Source of the DNA: Hyperoodon ampullatus
Lineage: Eukaryota; Chordata; Mammalia; Artiodactyla; Ziphiidae
Assembly: GCA_949752795.1 (NCBI GenBank)
Contig: OX457058.1
Location: 36,396,587 to 36,460,586, forward strand
Direction of reading: 5' to 3'
DNA length: 64,000 nt
Shown: in pieces, positions 1 through 13,015 of the stretch
Layout of the letters: each line of letters begins with the position of its first letter
Position numbering within the stretch: the stretch's first letter is position 1
Notes under the pieces: generated by a model
What the model saw: the letters and a program-made list of their open reading frames with translations, nothing else
Told to the model about the DNA's origin: nothing
Databases searched by the model: none
Position numbers and translations under genes: made by a program

Positions 1-1752
1 CCTGGTGGGCAGTGGCTGAGAGGAGAAGACAAGAGTATAGCTGGACCCCTAGGAAGGTATCCTGCCTGGTCAGGCCAGAGTTGAAGATGAGCCAGCCCTG
101 CCCACTGCCATGCTGTGGGGTGAGAGATATCCCACCCTGTGCCCCATGCCCACCATTGGGTGGTTTAGCCTCTCCCCTGCTCCCAGACCTGGGCCCTGCT
201 TTCCCACCTCCCTCTGCTCAGGAAATGTTCTGACAGCCCATTTCTAGCAGGACCTCAAGATGGAGGATTTGGGGGCCCCCCACCCAGGGACATGCAATTG
301 GTCGGCCTCCACTCCTGGGGGGAGGGTTGCAAGGAGCTTCCCATCTGGTAGCCACTTGCTTGCTGGCGGGCATGGGAGCGAGCGGTGGGCTAAGGACTGC
401 CTGAGGGATTGCAAAGCTGTGGCGGTCTGGCATCCTTCTTTATTTTTTCTAATTCAGTTTAAAGCTGACTCTAAGTCACTATCCCACTGAGCTGGTAAGA
501 AATTCAATCTCAGGCACATCTTTGAGCTTCCCTCCCCCAACTCCAGTGTTTTGTCAAGGTGCCGGGGTCTTAGACAGTACCAAAGCCTTGGGGCGACCCC
601 TCTGGTCATACCAGTGGCTGCAGGACTGTCCCCTATCCCAGACCTTGTATCCCTCAGGCGTGGGGACTCAGCTGATCTGGGGTGCCCCTGGGGTGTGGGA
701 ATTGCAGGGAAGAGGTGTGCACTCTGCATCTAACGTACCCTCCCTGAGTGTACCTGGCAGCCTTTCCCTCCAAGGCCTTGTCACCTCCTGCACACTGCCT
801 AGAATCAGGGCGTGGGAACTCTCCCTACCCTTCCCTGCCCTAATCACACTCCCCCTTTCCCGACTTGGCTAGAAATCTCTCTCTCTCCCTCCTTTTAGCT
901 CTTAAAAGCCCACCCTTTCTTCCTCTTCTAGGATGTGTCACAGAATCTCCATAGACCCAAGGTTATTACAAAAGAGAGCCATCGTCTTCCAGAAGCTTCT
1001 GTGCTCTGACCACCAAAAATACCCAAAGCAAGGAAATACCAAGAGACTGGGTCCCTGCTTGAAAGAGCCAGCGGGGGGAGGAATACAAAGTTAATATCTC
1101 AACAAATCATCTGGCCTCTTCTGCGTGAGGCAGGGCACAGGTACTGCTGTTGTCGATCTCACACACTTCCTGGCTCTGTCATCTGCCAGTCTTACCTGGT
1201 GACTTTGCCTGGCTGGAGCTTCCCTCATCATCCTGGGGTACTCGGACCCCCTTAGGCTGCTGCTGTATTAGTCAGCTTTCATTACGTTATGCTGCAGTAA
1301 CAGGCAAACTCAGAATCTTAGTGGTTTACAACCATATAATGTTTAGCACACTATGCTTCCAACCTTTCAATGAAATAATGCAGTTTTTTTCATTTTCGAT
1401 GTGATAAAAATCAACTGTTATGAAATTAAATGACTCCTAATGGACTGCAATCACAAAACGTATGTAAATGTAACTTTGCAACTTGAATTAAAGAAAACAA
1501 ACATCCATTTGATTGTGGAAGTATACCTAATCTGTCAGAGGATAAAGATTAAGGTAGCTTGATGATTATTGACTCTACTTTGTGTCACCCACTGAGTCAA
1601 AAATGCTAGTGAAAACATTTTTATTTTATTTTTGTAATGTAATATTTTATGTTATTTATTTATTTAGGCTGCGCCGGGTCTTAATTGCAACATGCGGGAT
1701 CTTTTTTTTTTAGTTGCGGCATGCATGCGGCATCTAGTTCCCTGACCATGGA
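1..1752 (+). repeat. direct duplication, copy 1 (continues beyond the left edge)
   Basis: Base 1 onward aligns with 40349 onward in the same orientation. Divergence is about 6% by eye over 1-515 and after about 1190, but only a handful of changes fall between. Copy 1 stops matching inside a truncated SINE at 1752 (ctgaccatggat). It contains no convincing gene; part of it (1267-1345) resembles an old mammalian repeat. It lies in PDE8A intron 1. Confidence 0.93.
1667..1752 (-). mobile_element. truncated CHR-type SINE at the end of duplication copy 1
   Basis: Matches the first part (tail side) of the fuller SINE at 42254-42403 (gccgggtctta-ttgcaacatgcgggatc). It ends abruptly at ccatggat, where the duplication ends; the tRNA-derived head is missing. 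Confidence 0.75.
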
Positions 1753-2754
1753 TTCGGGCAGACAGTCAAGTGAGGGCAGGGAGTCACAGTCGGGTGGTAG
1801 GACCTCATCCTTGGGGCCTACAGTCAAAAAAGGGGGATGGCCAAATGCAAAGGAGGCCTCAGCTGTGGGTAAGCCAGGGCACTGGCAGGGAACTCGGATA
1901 GAATATAAGAGAAAGACCCATACCCGGCAGTGGAATTAAAGATGGCAGTGTGTCCACAGCAACAAGGGCCAGTTACTAGAAATGAGACTGTCCCAGAGCG
2001 TGGAACTAGGATGACTTTAATTTCCTGCAACTAAATTTGGGGGTGGGGGGGAGTTACGCGGTGAGGAGGAAGGGTCTGTCTGGTGGGGCAAAACAAATCT
2101 AGCCAAGGTCCAAGGAGAAAGGCAGTGACAGGGAGCCAGGCAGACCATCACAGGTATCAGCCGACTGAGAACGGAATTCAGAAAATACACTGGAGCAGGT
2201 GTAATTAACCTATATTTCACTGTCATAACACAGCAAATGTCACCTGGCTTCTGACACCTCTCTGTGCCACTAACTATACAACAGAGAGACTGCTGGGAAA
2301 GCCCTGGAATAAAACTCTGCAAAGCCCACAGCTGCCCTCCTCCAGACCACTCTGTCAGAGGGAGGCTGCTCCTGATGTCCCCACTGTCACTCCCAGACAG
2401 CCACCCCGGCTCTGACCCTCTGAGACTCACATCACCCCGCGAGGCCACAGGCTACTCACACTCACTAAGGGCCTTGGGACTCGACATCAGTCTTCTCCAC
2501 CTCAAGTCCTAGGAAAGGTCAAGGTTCACGTGGCGACGTCACCACACGACAGTTCCTTCCGTTTAATTCTGACCGACCCCCGGTCCGGTCCACCCAACCC
2601 CACTCAGGCACCACTGCATGGCCACACTCAGGACATCATCTGACAGAATGTCCACTAGTTTTCTCTGACCACAACTTCCCAGTTCATCAGTTCTCTCTCA
2701 TACCTCTTCGCTTTATCATAGCAATACCCATTATTAACCAAAATAACTAATAAT
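1753..2754. other. unassigned intronic sequence
   Basis: No gene or clear repeat. A G-rich run (2037-2051) and a C-rich block near 2570-2610 are the only compositional features. Confidence 0.5.
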
Positions 2755-2965
2755 AGGGAGTGTTTACTATTTGCTAGGCACTATTTAGAGCGCTTGACAT
2801 GTACTGAGTCATTGAATCCTCACAGCACACCTAGGGTATAAGTGCTATTATTATCCTCATTTTACATGACTTGAAATGTGAGGCACAGAGAGGTTCAGTA
2901 ATTTTCCCAAGGTCCCATAGCTATAAAGTGGCTATAAAGAGCTGGGATTTGAAAACGGGTGGTCT
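2755..2965 (-). repeat. MIR element
   Basis: Carries the reverse complement of the MIR core (gaggcacagagaggttcagtaa... cccaaggtccca) and its 3' part (gcgcttgacatgtactgagtcattgaatcctcacag). MIRs are ancient tRNA-derived SINEs shared by all mammals. Confidence 0.8.
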
Positions 2966-2995
2966 GGCACCGAAGTGTGCACTCGCTCTTTCATT

Positions 2996-3150
2996 TCTTT
3001 ACATTTTATTGAACACAGAGAAAAGTACATATAAGTGTACAAACAGATGAATTTTCACAAACTGAACACCCCTGTATAACCAGCACCCAGATGGAGAAAC
3101 AACACTACCAGCATACCGGAAGCTCCTCGGGCCCCCCTTCCAGTGCCACC
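2996..3150 (-). mobile_element. old L1 3' fragment (antisense)
   Basis: Contains phrases typical of ancient L1 3' ends in reverse (gatgaattttcacaaactgaacac, ataaccagcacccagat). Short and diverged. Confidence 0.5.
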
Positions 3151-5820
3151 CTGTGCCCTCCAACAGCAGGATTTGTTTACCCGTCTTTGGGCCTCTGTGG
3201 CTGGCCTCTTCTGTCGTCCTCACTGCTCACCTCCAGCGCACGCTGCTGGGAGACTTAGTGGTACTGGGCAGTTCTATACAGCAGGCGCTGTGCTGAGCAC
3301 GAGGCTTGTGTGCCTTTCACTGAGACTATCAGGCCTTAGCTCACCTGTTATCCTAAACTCCCAGACCTCTTCTTGGGTCAGCTACTTCTGTCAAACCCAA
3401 ACTCACAGCCCTTACTCTTGCTCTCTTGTGTGCCCTGTCAATAGCTAGTGGACATTCTGAGAAATGCAAAACTCCCATTCCAGATCAGCCCCACCGGCCA
3501 GCTCATGCCCACATACACAAGAGTGGCAGAGCCCTGCTGAAGAGTAACACGACCTTGCAGAATGGAATGTAAATGCGTGACGTCCAAAGGCAGCTGGGTG
3601 CCACGTGCTGCCCAGGGCGCTTTCTCCACGCCCCCGACCACACCTTCTCCCCTCCTTAGAGAGGCTATTCCAAATGTTCCCCCTTCTCAGGCCAGCTTCC
3701 CTAACCCCATCCTCCCACTCCCAGCACAACTGCTTATCCCATTTCAGTAAGCAATCCTAGAAACATTTGCCATAAGCAAATTTAAAAGGCAAACTAGGAA
3801 AAAAAAAGTTATTAACCGTAAGTGGCAAATGGACTAATAACAGTCTTAACTTTTAAAAAAATTACATACAAATTGAAAAAAAAAACCCTCTAGTTCTCCA
3901 ATAGGAAATCGCCAAAGTAACAGACAATACACAAAAGAGAAATTACAAATCGTTGATAAACATTTGGAAAAAGACTGATTTTCACTCCTAATCAAATAAA
4001 TGTAAATAAAATTGGCCAAGATTAAAAATTGATAATGTCACATTCTCCCAGACAGACTAAATTTTAATTCCTGAATCCAATTAGCAGGGTGCCTGGGTCC
4101 AATTGCTCTGGCCTGACCTGGAGTCCACAAGTATCACGCCCTCAGCTTGCACTGAGGGACACTCACCACCATATTTATGATGGGAACATTGTTGAGAGCC
4201 TTGACCCTTAAAAACGGACAGTGATTTCTTCAGGCCTAGGCTCAGAAACTACACTTCTCCTGAGTCACTAGCTTCTGTTAAATCTCAGGAACTCTGGGAC
4301 TGCTTTCCTATCTGTTGAGGCTGTAGAAGCTCAGAGACAAATGTGTGACCCAACCCCCTGGCAACCATGCAAGTCTCTGTGGCATGCATTGCCACATACG
4401 ACCTGATACCTGACTCAACTGAGTAGTCTACCCCTGTGTTCCCTTGGCCCCAATTTTCTTTATCTGTTTGCTTTTTAATCCTACAGTAAGTATTCTTTAC
4501 CTCAAATCTTTTCTGAATAAGCAAAGGAGGGCAGTTCTAATGAGGAGGTCATCAGCCCTCTGCTGTTCTCCATACTCTGAACGAGTCAGGTTGGACCTTC
4601 AGGTTCACATTTGTCACCACAGCAGTATGAGGTGTCTGTGCACTGAGCTAACGGCTTCTGGCTGTGCAAATTAGTTTCTTGAACAACAATTCCTAAATAC
4701 TTAACAGGTTATTTTCAACTGCCTTATTGAATATTATATAATTTTCTCAAAATGTTCTTTCAGGAACATCATGTGGCATTCTTTTTCAAAATGGAGGTGC
4801 CATAAAATCAACAAATTTGATAAACTGTTCAAATTTCAAAAGGGCTTGGAACATTTCAACTCAAGAAATAAAGAAGGTCTATATAATACAGAGATAATAC
4901 CCAGCTATATAAACCAAATGTCTTCTGCAATGTGTACATTTATTCTATATATTTTCTTGATGAAAAGGCAAACTTTAGAGAAGTTGCTGAAATAAAACAT
5001 GGGAAAAGAAGGCATATGAACTATGCCCTGTTCACTTTGGTAGAAGACAAATAAAATGTCCAAATTTATCCTTCAATGAAACTGTCATTCAATCCAGAGA
5101 GAAATTATTGTTTAAAGGTAGAAAAAAGAAGAATGTTAAAAAAAATAGTTATCTCAGCTGTAATTCCAGGGAACTCAGAAGTCAAACTAGGATAACATCC
5201 ATTCGGACCCTGCTTGGGTGTTCAAGCATTTGGAGAAACATCACAGACGTGGTAGCAACGAGCCAAAGCAGAACTTAGACATCCAGACTCTATCCTTTCT
5301 CTCTCCCTGCTCCCCTTCCCTTTCTTAAGTTCTATCATTCAGGATGCTTCTGGCTGCAAGTAAGGAAAATTAACCTCAAATTATTTTGTGATAAAGTGGA
5401 TTTATCGACTCACGCAGCAAACACAAAGTGCAGAGTGAGATCTTTCGAGCCTCAGGAGAGGTTCGGTAGGGACTCTGGCTCTGGGACTCTGCAATTCTCC
5501 GAGCTTGTTCTTGCCCAGGAGCTGGCGTTGTCCTCACTGGGGGGTGGGGTGGGGGTGGGGACATCTATCCCTCAACCACTCCAGTCCAATTGAGACAGTT
5601 TATATCACATGCCTGCCTCTGAACTAGTGACTGGGACCAGAGGACTTCATGTCCTGTCTGACTTAGGCCTGGGTTATGCATCTACTACTGAACAAATAAC
5701 TGTGGCAGTAAGGACATTAGGGACCGCCCTGGCGCTGGGGGTGGGCTCCATCCCACCCAAACTGCACAACTGCTAAGCATGGGAGAGGGGAAAAGGAGAA
5801 GAATTACAAAAGTTACCAAA
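3151..5820. other. unassigned intronic sequence
   Basis: No convincing exon. It is AT-rich from about 3770 to 5160, with a short G-rich run at 5540-5560 that could form a G-quadruplex. The part after 5320 looks like decayed interspersed repeat, but I cannot name a family. Confidence 0.45.
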
Positions 5821-5825
5821 GAGGT

Positions 5826-6242
5826 GTGGTAGAGACTGGCTGGCTGTTCAAAGCCAGCTCCTCTCCTTCCTGGGCACAAACAGATATAGATGGATCACAG
5901 TTCCCAGCCTCCAGGGCAGTCAGGTGTGGCCAAGTGGCCAATGGAACAGACATGGACTATTTCCAGATCTGGTCCCTAAAAACCTCTCACCCACAGTCCT
6001 TCATGCTCTTTCCCCTTCTGCAAGCTGTCCGTGCAGATGTGCACAATGATCTTGGGGAGACATGTGTTGAAGATGGCAGAGCCACAAGATGGAAGGAGCC
6101 TTGGTCCCTGAATCGCCACGTAGAGAAGAGTCCTTCACTGATCAGGAACACCTCTTTTAAACTTCACGTGACTGAGCAACTTCTTTCAAGTTGAGACTTT
6201 TGTATATTTGGGGGTTTGTTACAACAATCAGCCTAGCCTAAC
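5826..6242. repeat. ancient interspersed repeat, family uncertain
   Basis: Contains phrases widely repeated in mammalian genomes (gtgttgaagatggcagagcc, ccctgaatcgccacgtagagaagag, gtttgttacaacaatcagcctagc). They resemble an old LTR or DNA-transposon repeat. No coding potential is supported. Confidence 0.5.
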
Positions 6243-7284
6243 AGGTGAAGGAATTAAGGTCCACAAGGTTGGATGACTTGCCCAAGATACAGTTAACTGA
6301 CGAAACAAACACAAAAACACAGAATGCAGTGATCTTGCCACTGGAATGCAAAAACAGAATAGAAAGTAAGTAATAGTTATGAAACCACAGGATAAAAAGA
6401 GAAGTAATGAGCAATACAGCATCACTAAGTATCTTTTAGGCAGAATGCACAAGTAAGGAAGCGGGTCAACTGGAAAGCCCTTTCTATGTCAAAACTTGGG
6501 GAAATTTTCCCACAAGTTATCTCCTACAAGTTAGCCATTCTCCTCTTAGCAAACAGAATTACTGGAAAGTTTCTCTGATAACTGAGAATGCAAACTGCCT
6601 CAGAGTCAGAATTAGGAATAATAACTGTCATTACACATAAAAAGCAGTATTCATTCTCAAGCTGAAAAGCATTTGTGGGCTTGAGCTGAACCCCAGTGCA
6701 GGGGCAGCTACCATCTGTCTGACCAGCACCCTCCCTTCCTCTGAGAGCTGCTCCCCATCCAACTACCTACTTCTGTGAAAGCTGTTGCTCATCACAGAAG
6801 CCACCAGTGGCCGCTGTGCAGGCAGGTGTTCCAAGCCAGGCTGTCCTAGTTCTTCCCGGGGACTCTCAAATTGGAATCAAAGGAAGAGGCTCAGTCCCTC
6901 CCCATTAATGAAGCTGTGAAACATGAGGCCAGGAGCTATTGGTGGGCACCATTTCTTGCTGAGCAGAAAGAAGCAGTCCAAGAAAATGAAGATGACACCA
7001 CATGAAAGGGAAAGATGGAGAAGAGTCCTGGTTTCATGTGGCCCAGAGGCTGGCACACCCCTGTCCTTCCCATGGTTTGGTTATGTAAGCCAGGCTATGG
7101 TGGCCCACAAATTTCACTTTGGGCCTCAGCTTGTTTAGATTAGGTTGATGTAACTTGCAATCAAAAGAATCCTGACCAATAGAATCAGGAAAATTGCCTC
7201 AAAAAACAGATAACCAAAAAAGTTCATAATATCTCACAGATCTCCAAAAGTAAAATGAAAAGTACAGGAGTATCAATGTCGAGT
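6243..7284. other. unassigned intronic sequence
   Basis: No gene seen. The part near 7140-7190 (ttgcaatcaaaagaatcctgacc) resembles the end of an old interspersed repeat. Confidence 0.45.
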
Positions 7285-7515
7285 ATGGACTCAGAAATCA
7301 GTGTACTGGGATTGAATCCAAGTGTTGCCAGTTTCTAGCCAGGAAACCTTGGGGAAATTGTTAAACCTCCCACTTGCCTCAGTTTTCTTACTCTTAAAGG
7401 TGAACCTTTAGGGTGACACCAAGCCCACTGGGTTTTCTTAAAGATTAAATTAGTTAATACACATAAAGTACTTAGAACAGTACCTGGTATGTAGTAAACA
7501 TTCAATACATGATGG
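7285..7515 (+). repeat. MIR element
   Basis: Plus-strand MIR landmarks in order: gattgaatccaagtgttgcc, accttggggaaattgttaa, cctcagttttcttac, and the tail acagtacctggtatgtagtaaacattcaat. Confidence 0.8.
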
Positions 7516-9237
7516 TTTTATTGTTACATTTGATCAATCTTAGTTGATTTTCAGGTTAGTGTCCCGCATTTTCAGTAAGTCAAGGTGGAACCAGCCAGGT
7601 GAAAATAGGTGCTGACCAGAGAAAAAAGCATGTTTGTCCCACACAACCTGACCCTCAGCAGTGCACCAGCCAATCCAGATGCTCTTTCATTTGTAATGAA
7701 GGGACAGCTTCTTCGGGGGCCCGCCAAGGAAAGGCCAGGTCAGCAGTCTCAGGCCCCTCCAGGAGGCGAGCAAGGACACGCTGTACCAGCCGCCAGCACG
7801 CTCCTAGGACATCCATTCTCTCCGACCTCCTTCAACTCCCTGGGCCCTCAGGGCCACAGTGAAACAGGCAGGAGGGTAAATGCTGTCCCAGCGCAGCCTA
7901 TAGGGACCACTCCATCTTCTGAGCATGCATGACCTGGACAGGTCGAACCCTTCATCCCATCTTAGGCTTGTCTTTTTTCTTTTTTTTTTTTTTAAGTAAT
8001 GGAATTTCACAAACACAAAAATTTGAGGGCATTTTTTCCAGACACAAGGTACTTCCTACAGCAATCACCTACTTCCTTCACAGAGCTCTACCTTCGCCAA
8101 AGTTCTTCTGCTATTTCTGCTGATTACGTTGGGGAGAAAGTCTCAGCAGAGCACTTTCGTGGAAACTGCACAGTCAAAAGCCCAGAGGTCTTTAAGTGCC
8201 TAGAAGAATAAGTAAGTATTTGAAGCATTCAGTCTGTAAAGGCATGGGATAAAGCTAGAGAAGGGGGCAGAAGGTACATCAGGCTGGGCTTTGAGGTCAT
8301 GGAAAGGGGTCTGAATCTGGCAGTGGGAAGCCACAGAGGGTTTGAAGCAGGGAATGGCATAATCAGGTCTGCATCTGATCACCCTGCACCTCCTCTGAAC
8401 CTCTGCTTGCAGGGTAGCAGATGTCCCAGACGTCTGCATGTGGGATCAGCTTATCTGGGAACCAGAAAAATAAGGTCTGAAGACATGTTTTTCAGAAGAA
8501 TAGCTTAGGTAGGGTAGAAATTCCAGAAATTTTCCTCATGACGGAGAAGAAGAAGGTAGATCATTTTAGCAACCTGGCTCCAGAGTAGTAGAGAAGGCTG
8601 AGAATACTGGGAGCGGGGCAAAGCCCTAATGCCACTGATTAGAAACCACTGACTCCAAAGCAACCTGGTGAGGAAGAGCCAGGGCCCAGAGAAAGTGTCA
8701 TGCTCGCAGGGCTTTCTAGAGCCTGGCAATGGGACAGGCACGCTGCTCTGATTGGCCAGAGACTGCCCACTGGAAGAACAAGTTCAATTCCTACTAGCCC
8801 TAACCAGAGACCTTCTCCAGCCAGCCTACGTTATTTTACTCCAGCAGAAAACTGAGCACAGTAAGCAAACTTTACATTGTAGCAAAGCTAGCCCTGTAAA
8901 CAAGCGAACCCAAACCAAAACTGTGCGATTACCAGAGAGATTCATGTGGGATCTGAAGCTGTCCTACGTTGCAGAAATATTCTTGGCCTCAAGACAAACA
9001 TAGCTTTTGGCACTGAAAACTGTTTTTTGGTTTTGGCCAGAAAACCACTGCACCCCTGTTTATTTTTCCATTATCAGTATATTCAGCAGCACTGAAAGGA
9101 TTTAACAGAGCTTCCTTCTCTCCTGACCTACTAGTGAGAAAACACAATTCTGATCAATAAGCAAAGAGAAACCAGAAAAATCTGTCATGTTTATGGTGCA
9201 TGACAGGTATCTTCTCACACCTTCTCTCACACGCTCA
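7516..9237. other. unassigned intronic sequence
   Basis: No exon is supported. About 8270-8420 (gggaagccacagagggtttgaagcag) resembles an ancient LINE fragment. A T/A run sits at 7976-7993. Confidence 0.45.
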
Positions 9238-9511
9238 TTTTTTTTTTGGCTGCGTTGGGTCTTTGTTGCTGTGCGCGGTCTTTCTCCAGTTGCAGCAAGT
9301 GGGGTCTGCTCTTTGTTGTGGTGTGCGGGCTTCTCACTGTGGTGGCTTCTCTTGTTGTGGAGTACAGGCTCTAGGCATGCAGGCTTCAGTAGTTGTGGCT
9401 TGCAGGCTTAGTTGCTCCGCGGCATGTGGGATCTTCCCGGTCTAGGGCTCGAACCCATGTCCCCTGCATTGGCAGGCAGATTCTTAACCACTGCACCACC
9501 AGGGAAGTCCC
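9238..9511 (-). mobile_element. CHR-type SINE, long class
   Basis: Reverse-complement SINE ending in the tRNA-like head (ccactgcaccaccagggaagtcc). Flanked by the repeated bases gctcatttt on both sides, a plausible target-site duplication. Confidence 0.9.
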
Positions 9512-9517
9512 CATATG

Positions 9518-9640
9518 CTCATTTTATATACAAGGAACTGTGGCTCACAGACGAGTTCCATGACTTGCCCAAGCTCACAGCTGAGTAAGTACCAAAGCCA
9601 GAATTCAAATCCAAGTCTGATGCTAATTCTCCTGCCCTCC
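9518..9640 (-). repeat. MIR fragment
   Basis: Reverse-complement MIR core (gttccatgacttgcccaagctcacagctgagtaag). It lies between two younger SINEs. Confidence 0.65.
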
Positions 9641-9852
9641 TTTTTTTTTTTTTTTTTTTTGCGGTACGCGGGCGTCTCACTGTTGTGGCCTCTCCTGTTG
9701 CGGAGCACAGGCTCCGGACGCGCAGGCCCAGCGGCCATGGCTCACAGGCCCAGCCGCTCTGCGGCATGTGGGATCTACCCCGACCGGGGCACGAACCCGT
9801 GTCCCCTGCATCAGCAGGCGGACTCTCAACCACTGCACCACCAGGTAAGCCC
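9641..9852 (-). mobile_element. CHR-type SINE, short poly-A class
   Basis: A T20 run is followed by the reverse complement of the short SINE class. Flanking ctcctgccctc occurs on both sides as the target-site duplication. Confidence 0.92.
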
Positions 9853-10600
9853 ATCTCCTGCCCTCTTTGTATCACAGCAATGGTATATTCAGATTTCTGA
9901 ACAAGCACTGGAGAATGAGGGGTCAGGGAGACACATACAAATAGAGGCAAGCCTATTCCCTAACAAGTGTATCATCTAAAAGGGGAGGCTACATCACTCA
10001 TCTCACATTACCTGCAAATGCCTAGTGCAGTTCCTAGTGCACAGTAAGCTCTAAATAAATGTGGCTTGAATGAATGAAGGAAGATTTTGTTGTGATCCAA
10101 TACTTTGTTGTCTAATAAAGAATCGGTGACTATCACGCAAACTTACCAAACCAGAGTTCTCTGTGTAGATGCAAAGTTGATGCGTGAATTCCTATAATGG
10201 GGGAGAAGTGAGACTAGAAGGCCTCTAAAACACTTTCTAACTCAGTCTCTGAAAACTAATCTCACTGTAGGGATGAGTGTCTAATAGAAGTACTGACTGA
10301 TTTTTGTCAGTATTAAAAACAAGTATATGTTGGCTCATACCGTCGACTATCAGTTACCCCCATAATGGTGTTCTGAGCTTTTGATAATACTGCTGGACTG
10401 CAGTGCCAGGCCGACCTCATGCCTGCCTTCAGCCCAGGCAAGGCTTTATTGAAATAAAGCCTCACCTCACTTGGAATCTTTGGCTTCTCAGGACCCTAGT
10501 GTTAGGACCCTTAACACTAGAATAACAAAAAAAATATGGCATAAATGCTTCGGGAGGCAAAAGGAACAAGACTTCCTGCTTTTATCTAAAAATGTTAGGG
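9853..10600. other. unassigned intronic sequence with a MIR tail
   Basis: About 10010-10080 resembles a plus-strand MIR 3' end (agtgcacagtaagctctaaataaatg). The rest is unremarkable. Confidence 0.45.
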
Positions 10601-10908
10601 GGGCTTCCCTGGTGGCGCAGTGGTTAAGAATCCGCCTGCCAATGCAGGGGACACGGACTTGAGCCCTGGTCCGAGAAGATCCCACGTGCCGCGGAGCAAC
10701 TAAGCCCGCGCCCCACAACTACTGAGCCTGTGTGCCACAACTACGGAAGCCCAAGCGCCTACAGCCCGTGCTCCGCTACAAGAGAAGCCACCGCAGTGAG
10801 GAGCTCGCACACCGCAAAGAAGAGTAGTCCCCGCTCGTCGCAACTAGAGAAAGCCCGCAGGCAGCAACGAAGACCCAACACCAGCAATAAATAAATAAAT
10901 AAATAAAT
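10601..10908 (+). mobile_element. CHR-type SINE, long class
   Basis: Begins gggcttccctggtggcgcag, has the repeated 'cacaactactgagcc' internal units and ends in (AAAT)n. Related bases aaaatgttaggg and aaaacgttaggg flank it (imperfect target-site duplication). Confidence 0.93.
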
Positions 10909-11582
10909 ATTCATTTATTTATTTTTTTTTTAAATAAAAAATAAAAACGTTAGGGCAGTAAATGAAGCCAGTCAAATATGTAGTGAATGACTACATAAAT
11001 ACTGCATAACTCCAACTCCAAATGTATGGGTTACAAACCTAGAAGAAAATAGGTATCTGTATATGACTTTAAAATGAAAAAAGAACCATTTTGCAATAAT
11101 CAAGCAACTTCACTAATGATATCCAAATTCTGATACCCAAATGATACCAGAAATTTCAAGTGTTCAATTTCTTTATTGCTTCTGATACAATAAAACCGCT
11201 AGACAGGAGAATACTTTGCCCTTTCCTCCTCCATAAAATGAGGAACTTGGGTATGGTAAAGTTAAAAGTCTCATTAAGTAATAAAATTCTAACAAAATGG
11301 AAGATTTCAATATGTAACTTATCTGGCCAAGTTCATAAATAAAATTTTAAATAAAACATACTGCTTTTTCATTATAGACTGCCCAAAATGTTTTAAAACT
11401 TGCTGTAACAGAACTGTTTTTCAATCAAGACTTAAAAATAATAGATTCTCCTTCTAAAAATAAATCCTAAGAAAATGATCACAGATATGCATAAAGACTT
11501 AAGTAAGAAGATGTACATGGCAACATTAGTACTGCCATATAAATTATGTTTTGAAGAAATTTTAATGACATGGGAAAATACA
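10909..11582. other. AT-rich intronic sequence
   Basis: Probably decayed L1 or unique DNA. No gene is seen. Confidence 0.4.
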
Positions 11583-11757
11583 GTTGGCTCTCTGTATCTG
11601 CAGATGCAGAACCCTCAGATACGGAGGGCCCACTGTACTATACCATTTTATATAAGGGACTGGAGCATCCACAGATTTTGGCATCCACTGGGGGTCCTGG
11701 AACCAATCTCCTGCAGATACCAAGGATCGACTATAGCTGCAATTTATTATTAAATTT
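11583..11757 (+). mobile_element. Tigger-type MITE fragment
   Basis: Carries the terminal-repeat phrases of a short Tc1/mariner (Tigger-like) element: cagttggctctctgtatctg at one end and cctgcagataccaaggatcg near the other. Much of the interior is missing compared with 15474-15822. Confidence 0.65.
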
Positions 11758-11839
11758 AAAAGTCAGGACATAATACTATACAAAGTATCCATTTAAAATT
11801 TACATTTTAAAATTTTGATTTAACAGATACACACTACTA

Positions 11840-12235
11840 TATATAAAATTATAAACAATAAGGACCCATTGTATAGCACAGGGAACTATATTCAATATCT
11901 TGTAATAACCTATAATGAAAAAGAATCTGGGGCTTCTCTGGTGGCACAGTGGTTGAGAGTCCGCCCGCCGATGGAGGGGACACGGGTTCATGCCCCGGTC
12001 CGGGAAGATCCCACATGCCGCAGAGCGGCTGGGCCCATGAGCCATGGCCGCTGAGCCTGTGCGTCCAGAGCCTGTGCTCCGCAATGGGAGAGGCCACAAC
12101 AGTGAGAGGCCCGTGTACTGCAAAAAAAAAAAAAAAAAAAAGAATCTGGAAAAGAATATATATATAACTGAATCACTCTGCTGTATACCTGAAACATTAT
12201 AAACCAACTATACTTCAATTTTAAAAAATACATTA
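11840..12235 (+). mobile_element. L1 3'-end fragment interrupted by a SINE
   Basis: The L1 3' UTR phrase 'cacagggaactatattcaatatcttgtaataa' is split from its continuation (gctgtatacctgaaacattataaaccaactatacttcaattt) by the SINE at 11931-12141. Confidence 0.85.
11931..12141 (+). mobile_element. CHR-type SINE, short poly-A class, inside L1
   Basis: Full short-class element with an A19 tail. The target-site duplication aaaagaatctgg is present at both ends within the L1 fragment, so it is younger than that L1. Confidence 0.95.
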
Positions 12236-13015
12236 TGGCAAAAACAATTTTTTAAATTTAAAATCTCTTATGCATGCATATTGTCTTAAAACCAAAGGCC
12301 AATATCACACCTAAGGGTGAAGAACTGGACACATTACCATTAAAATCAGGATGAAACAAAGATGCACACTAACACCATTATTATTTAACAATGTTTTGAA
12401 ACTCCAAAGCAATCCAATAAGAAAACAAAGATTAAGAAGTATTACTGATACTTTTGGAAAGAAAAACCCAAAACCATCAGTCAGCTAATAATGGAAACAT
12501 TTATCTCAAATCCAAGACACTCTACACTTAAAATTTATCTATTTCACAATAATAAAAAAAGACAATCAACTGAGAAACTATAATGATACTTATTAAATTC
12601 AGCAACATCAATATATTTTATCTAATTGAAATAATTGGTTAAAAGATTTAATGCAGAAAAGATTCTGGCTACAACAAAATTATCCTAAAAAGAAATGAGA
12701 CCCATATGAAAATACATAAAATAAGATAAACAATAAATTCATCCGTACAGACAGAAGAATCCTATAAAGCTATCAATTCTCCCCAAATTACAGTGGATTT
12801 AACTCCAATACAAGGAAAATCTCCCCAAAATTTGAGGGTAGAACAAAATTAACATGGAAGAATAGACAAGAATGGGTTAAGGAAATTTTTTTTAATGGAG
12901 CATAATGAGAAGGATTAACCTTATCAGACACTATTAAAACATATAAAGCTATAAAAAATGAAATCAGTGCAGTAACAGTACAAGCAAGAATAGATAACCA
13001 AAAACAGACAATGCA

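Noticed and set aside
9519..9950. Long ORFs such as the 143-codon minus-strand frame with 'VVESPPADAGDTGSCPG'
   Set aside because: The same peptide recurs at many places in the window (11949, 13427, 35992, 43431, 46348, 53071) because it is a translation of the short CHR SINE, not a gene family.
10601..10680. tRNA-like heads of SINEs as tRNA genes
   Set aside because: They are the tRNA-Glu-derived heads of CHR SINEs with non-tRNA 3' sequence; no complete cloverleaf.
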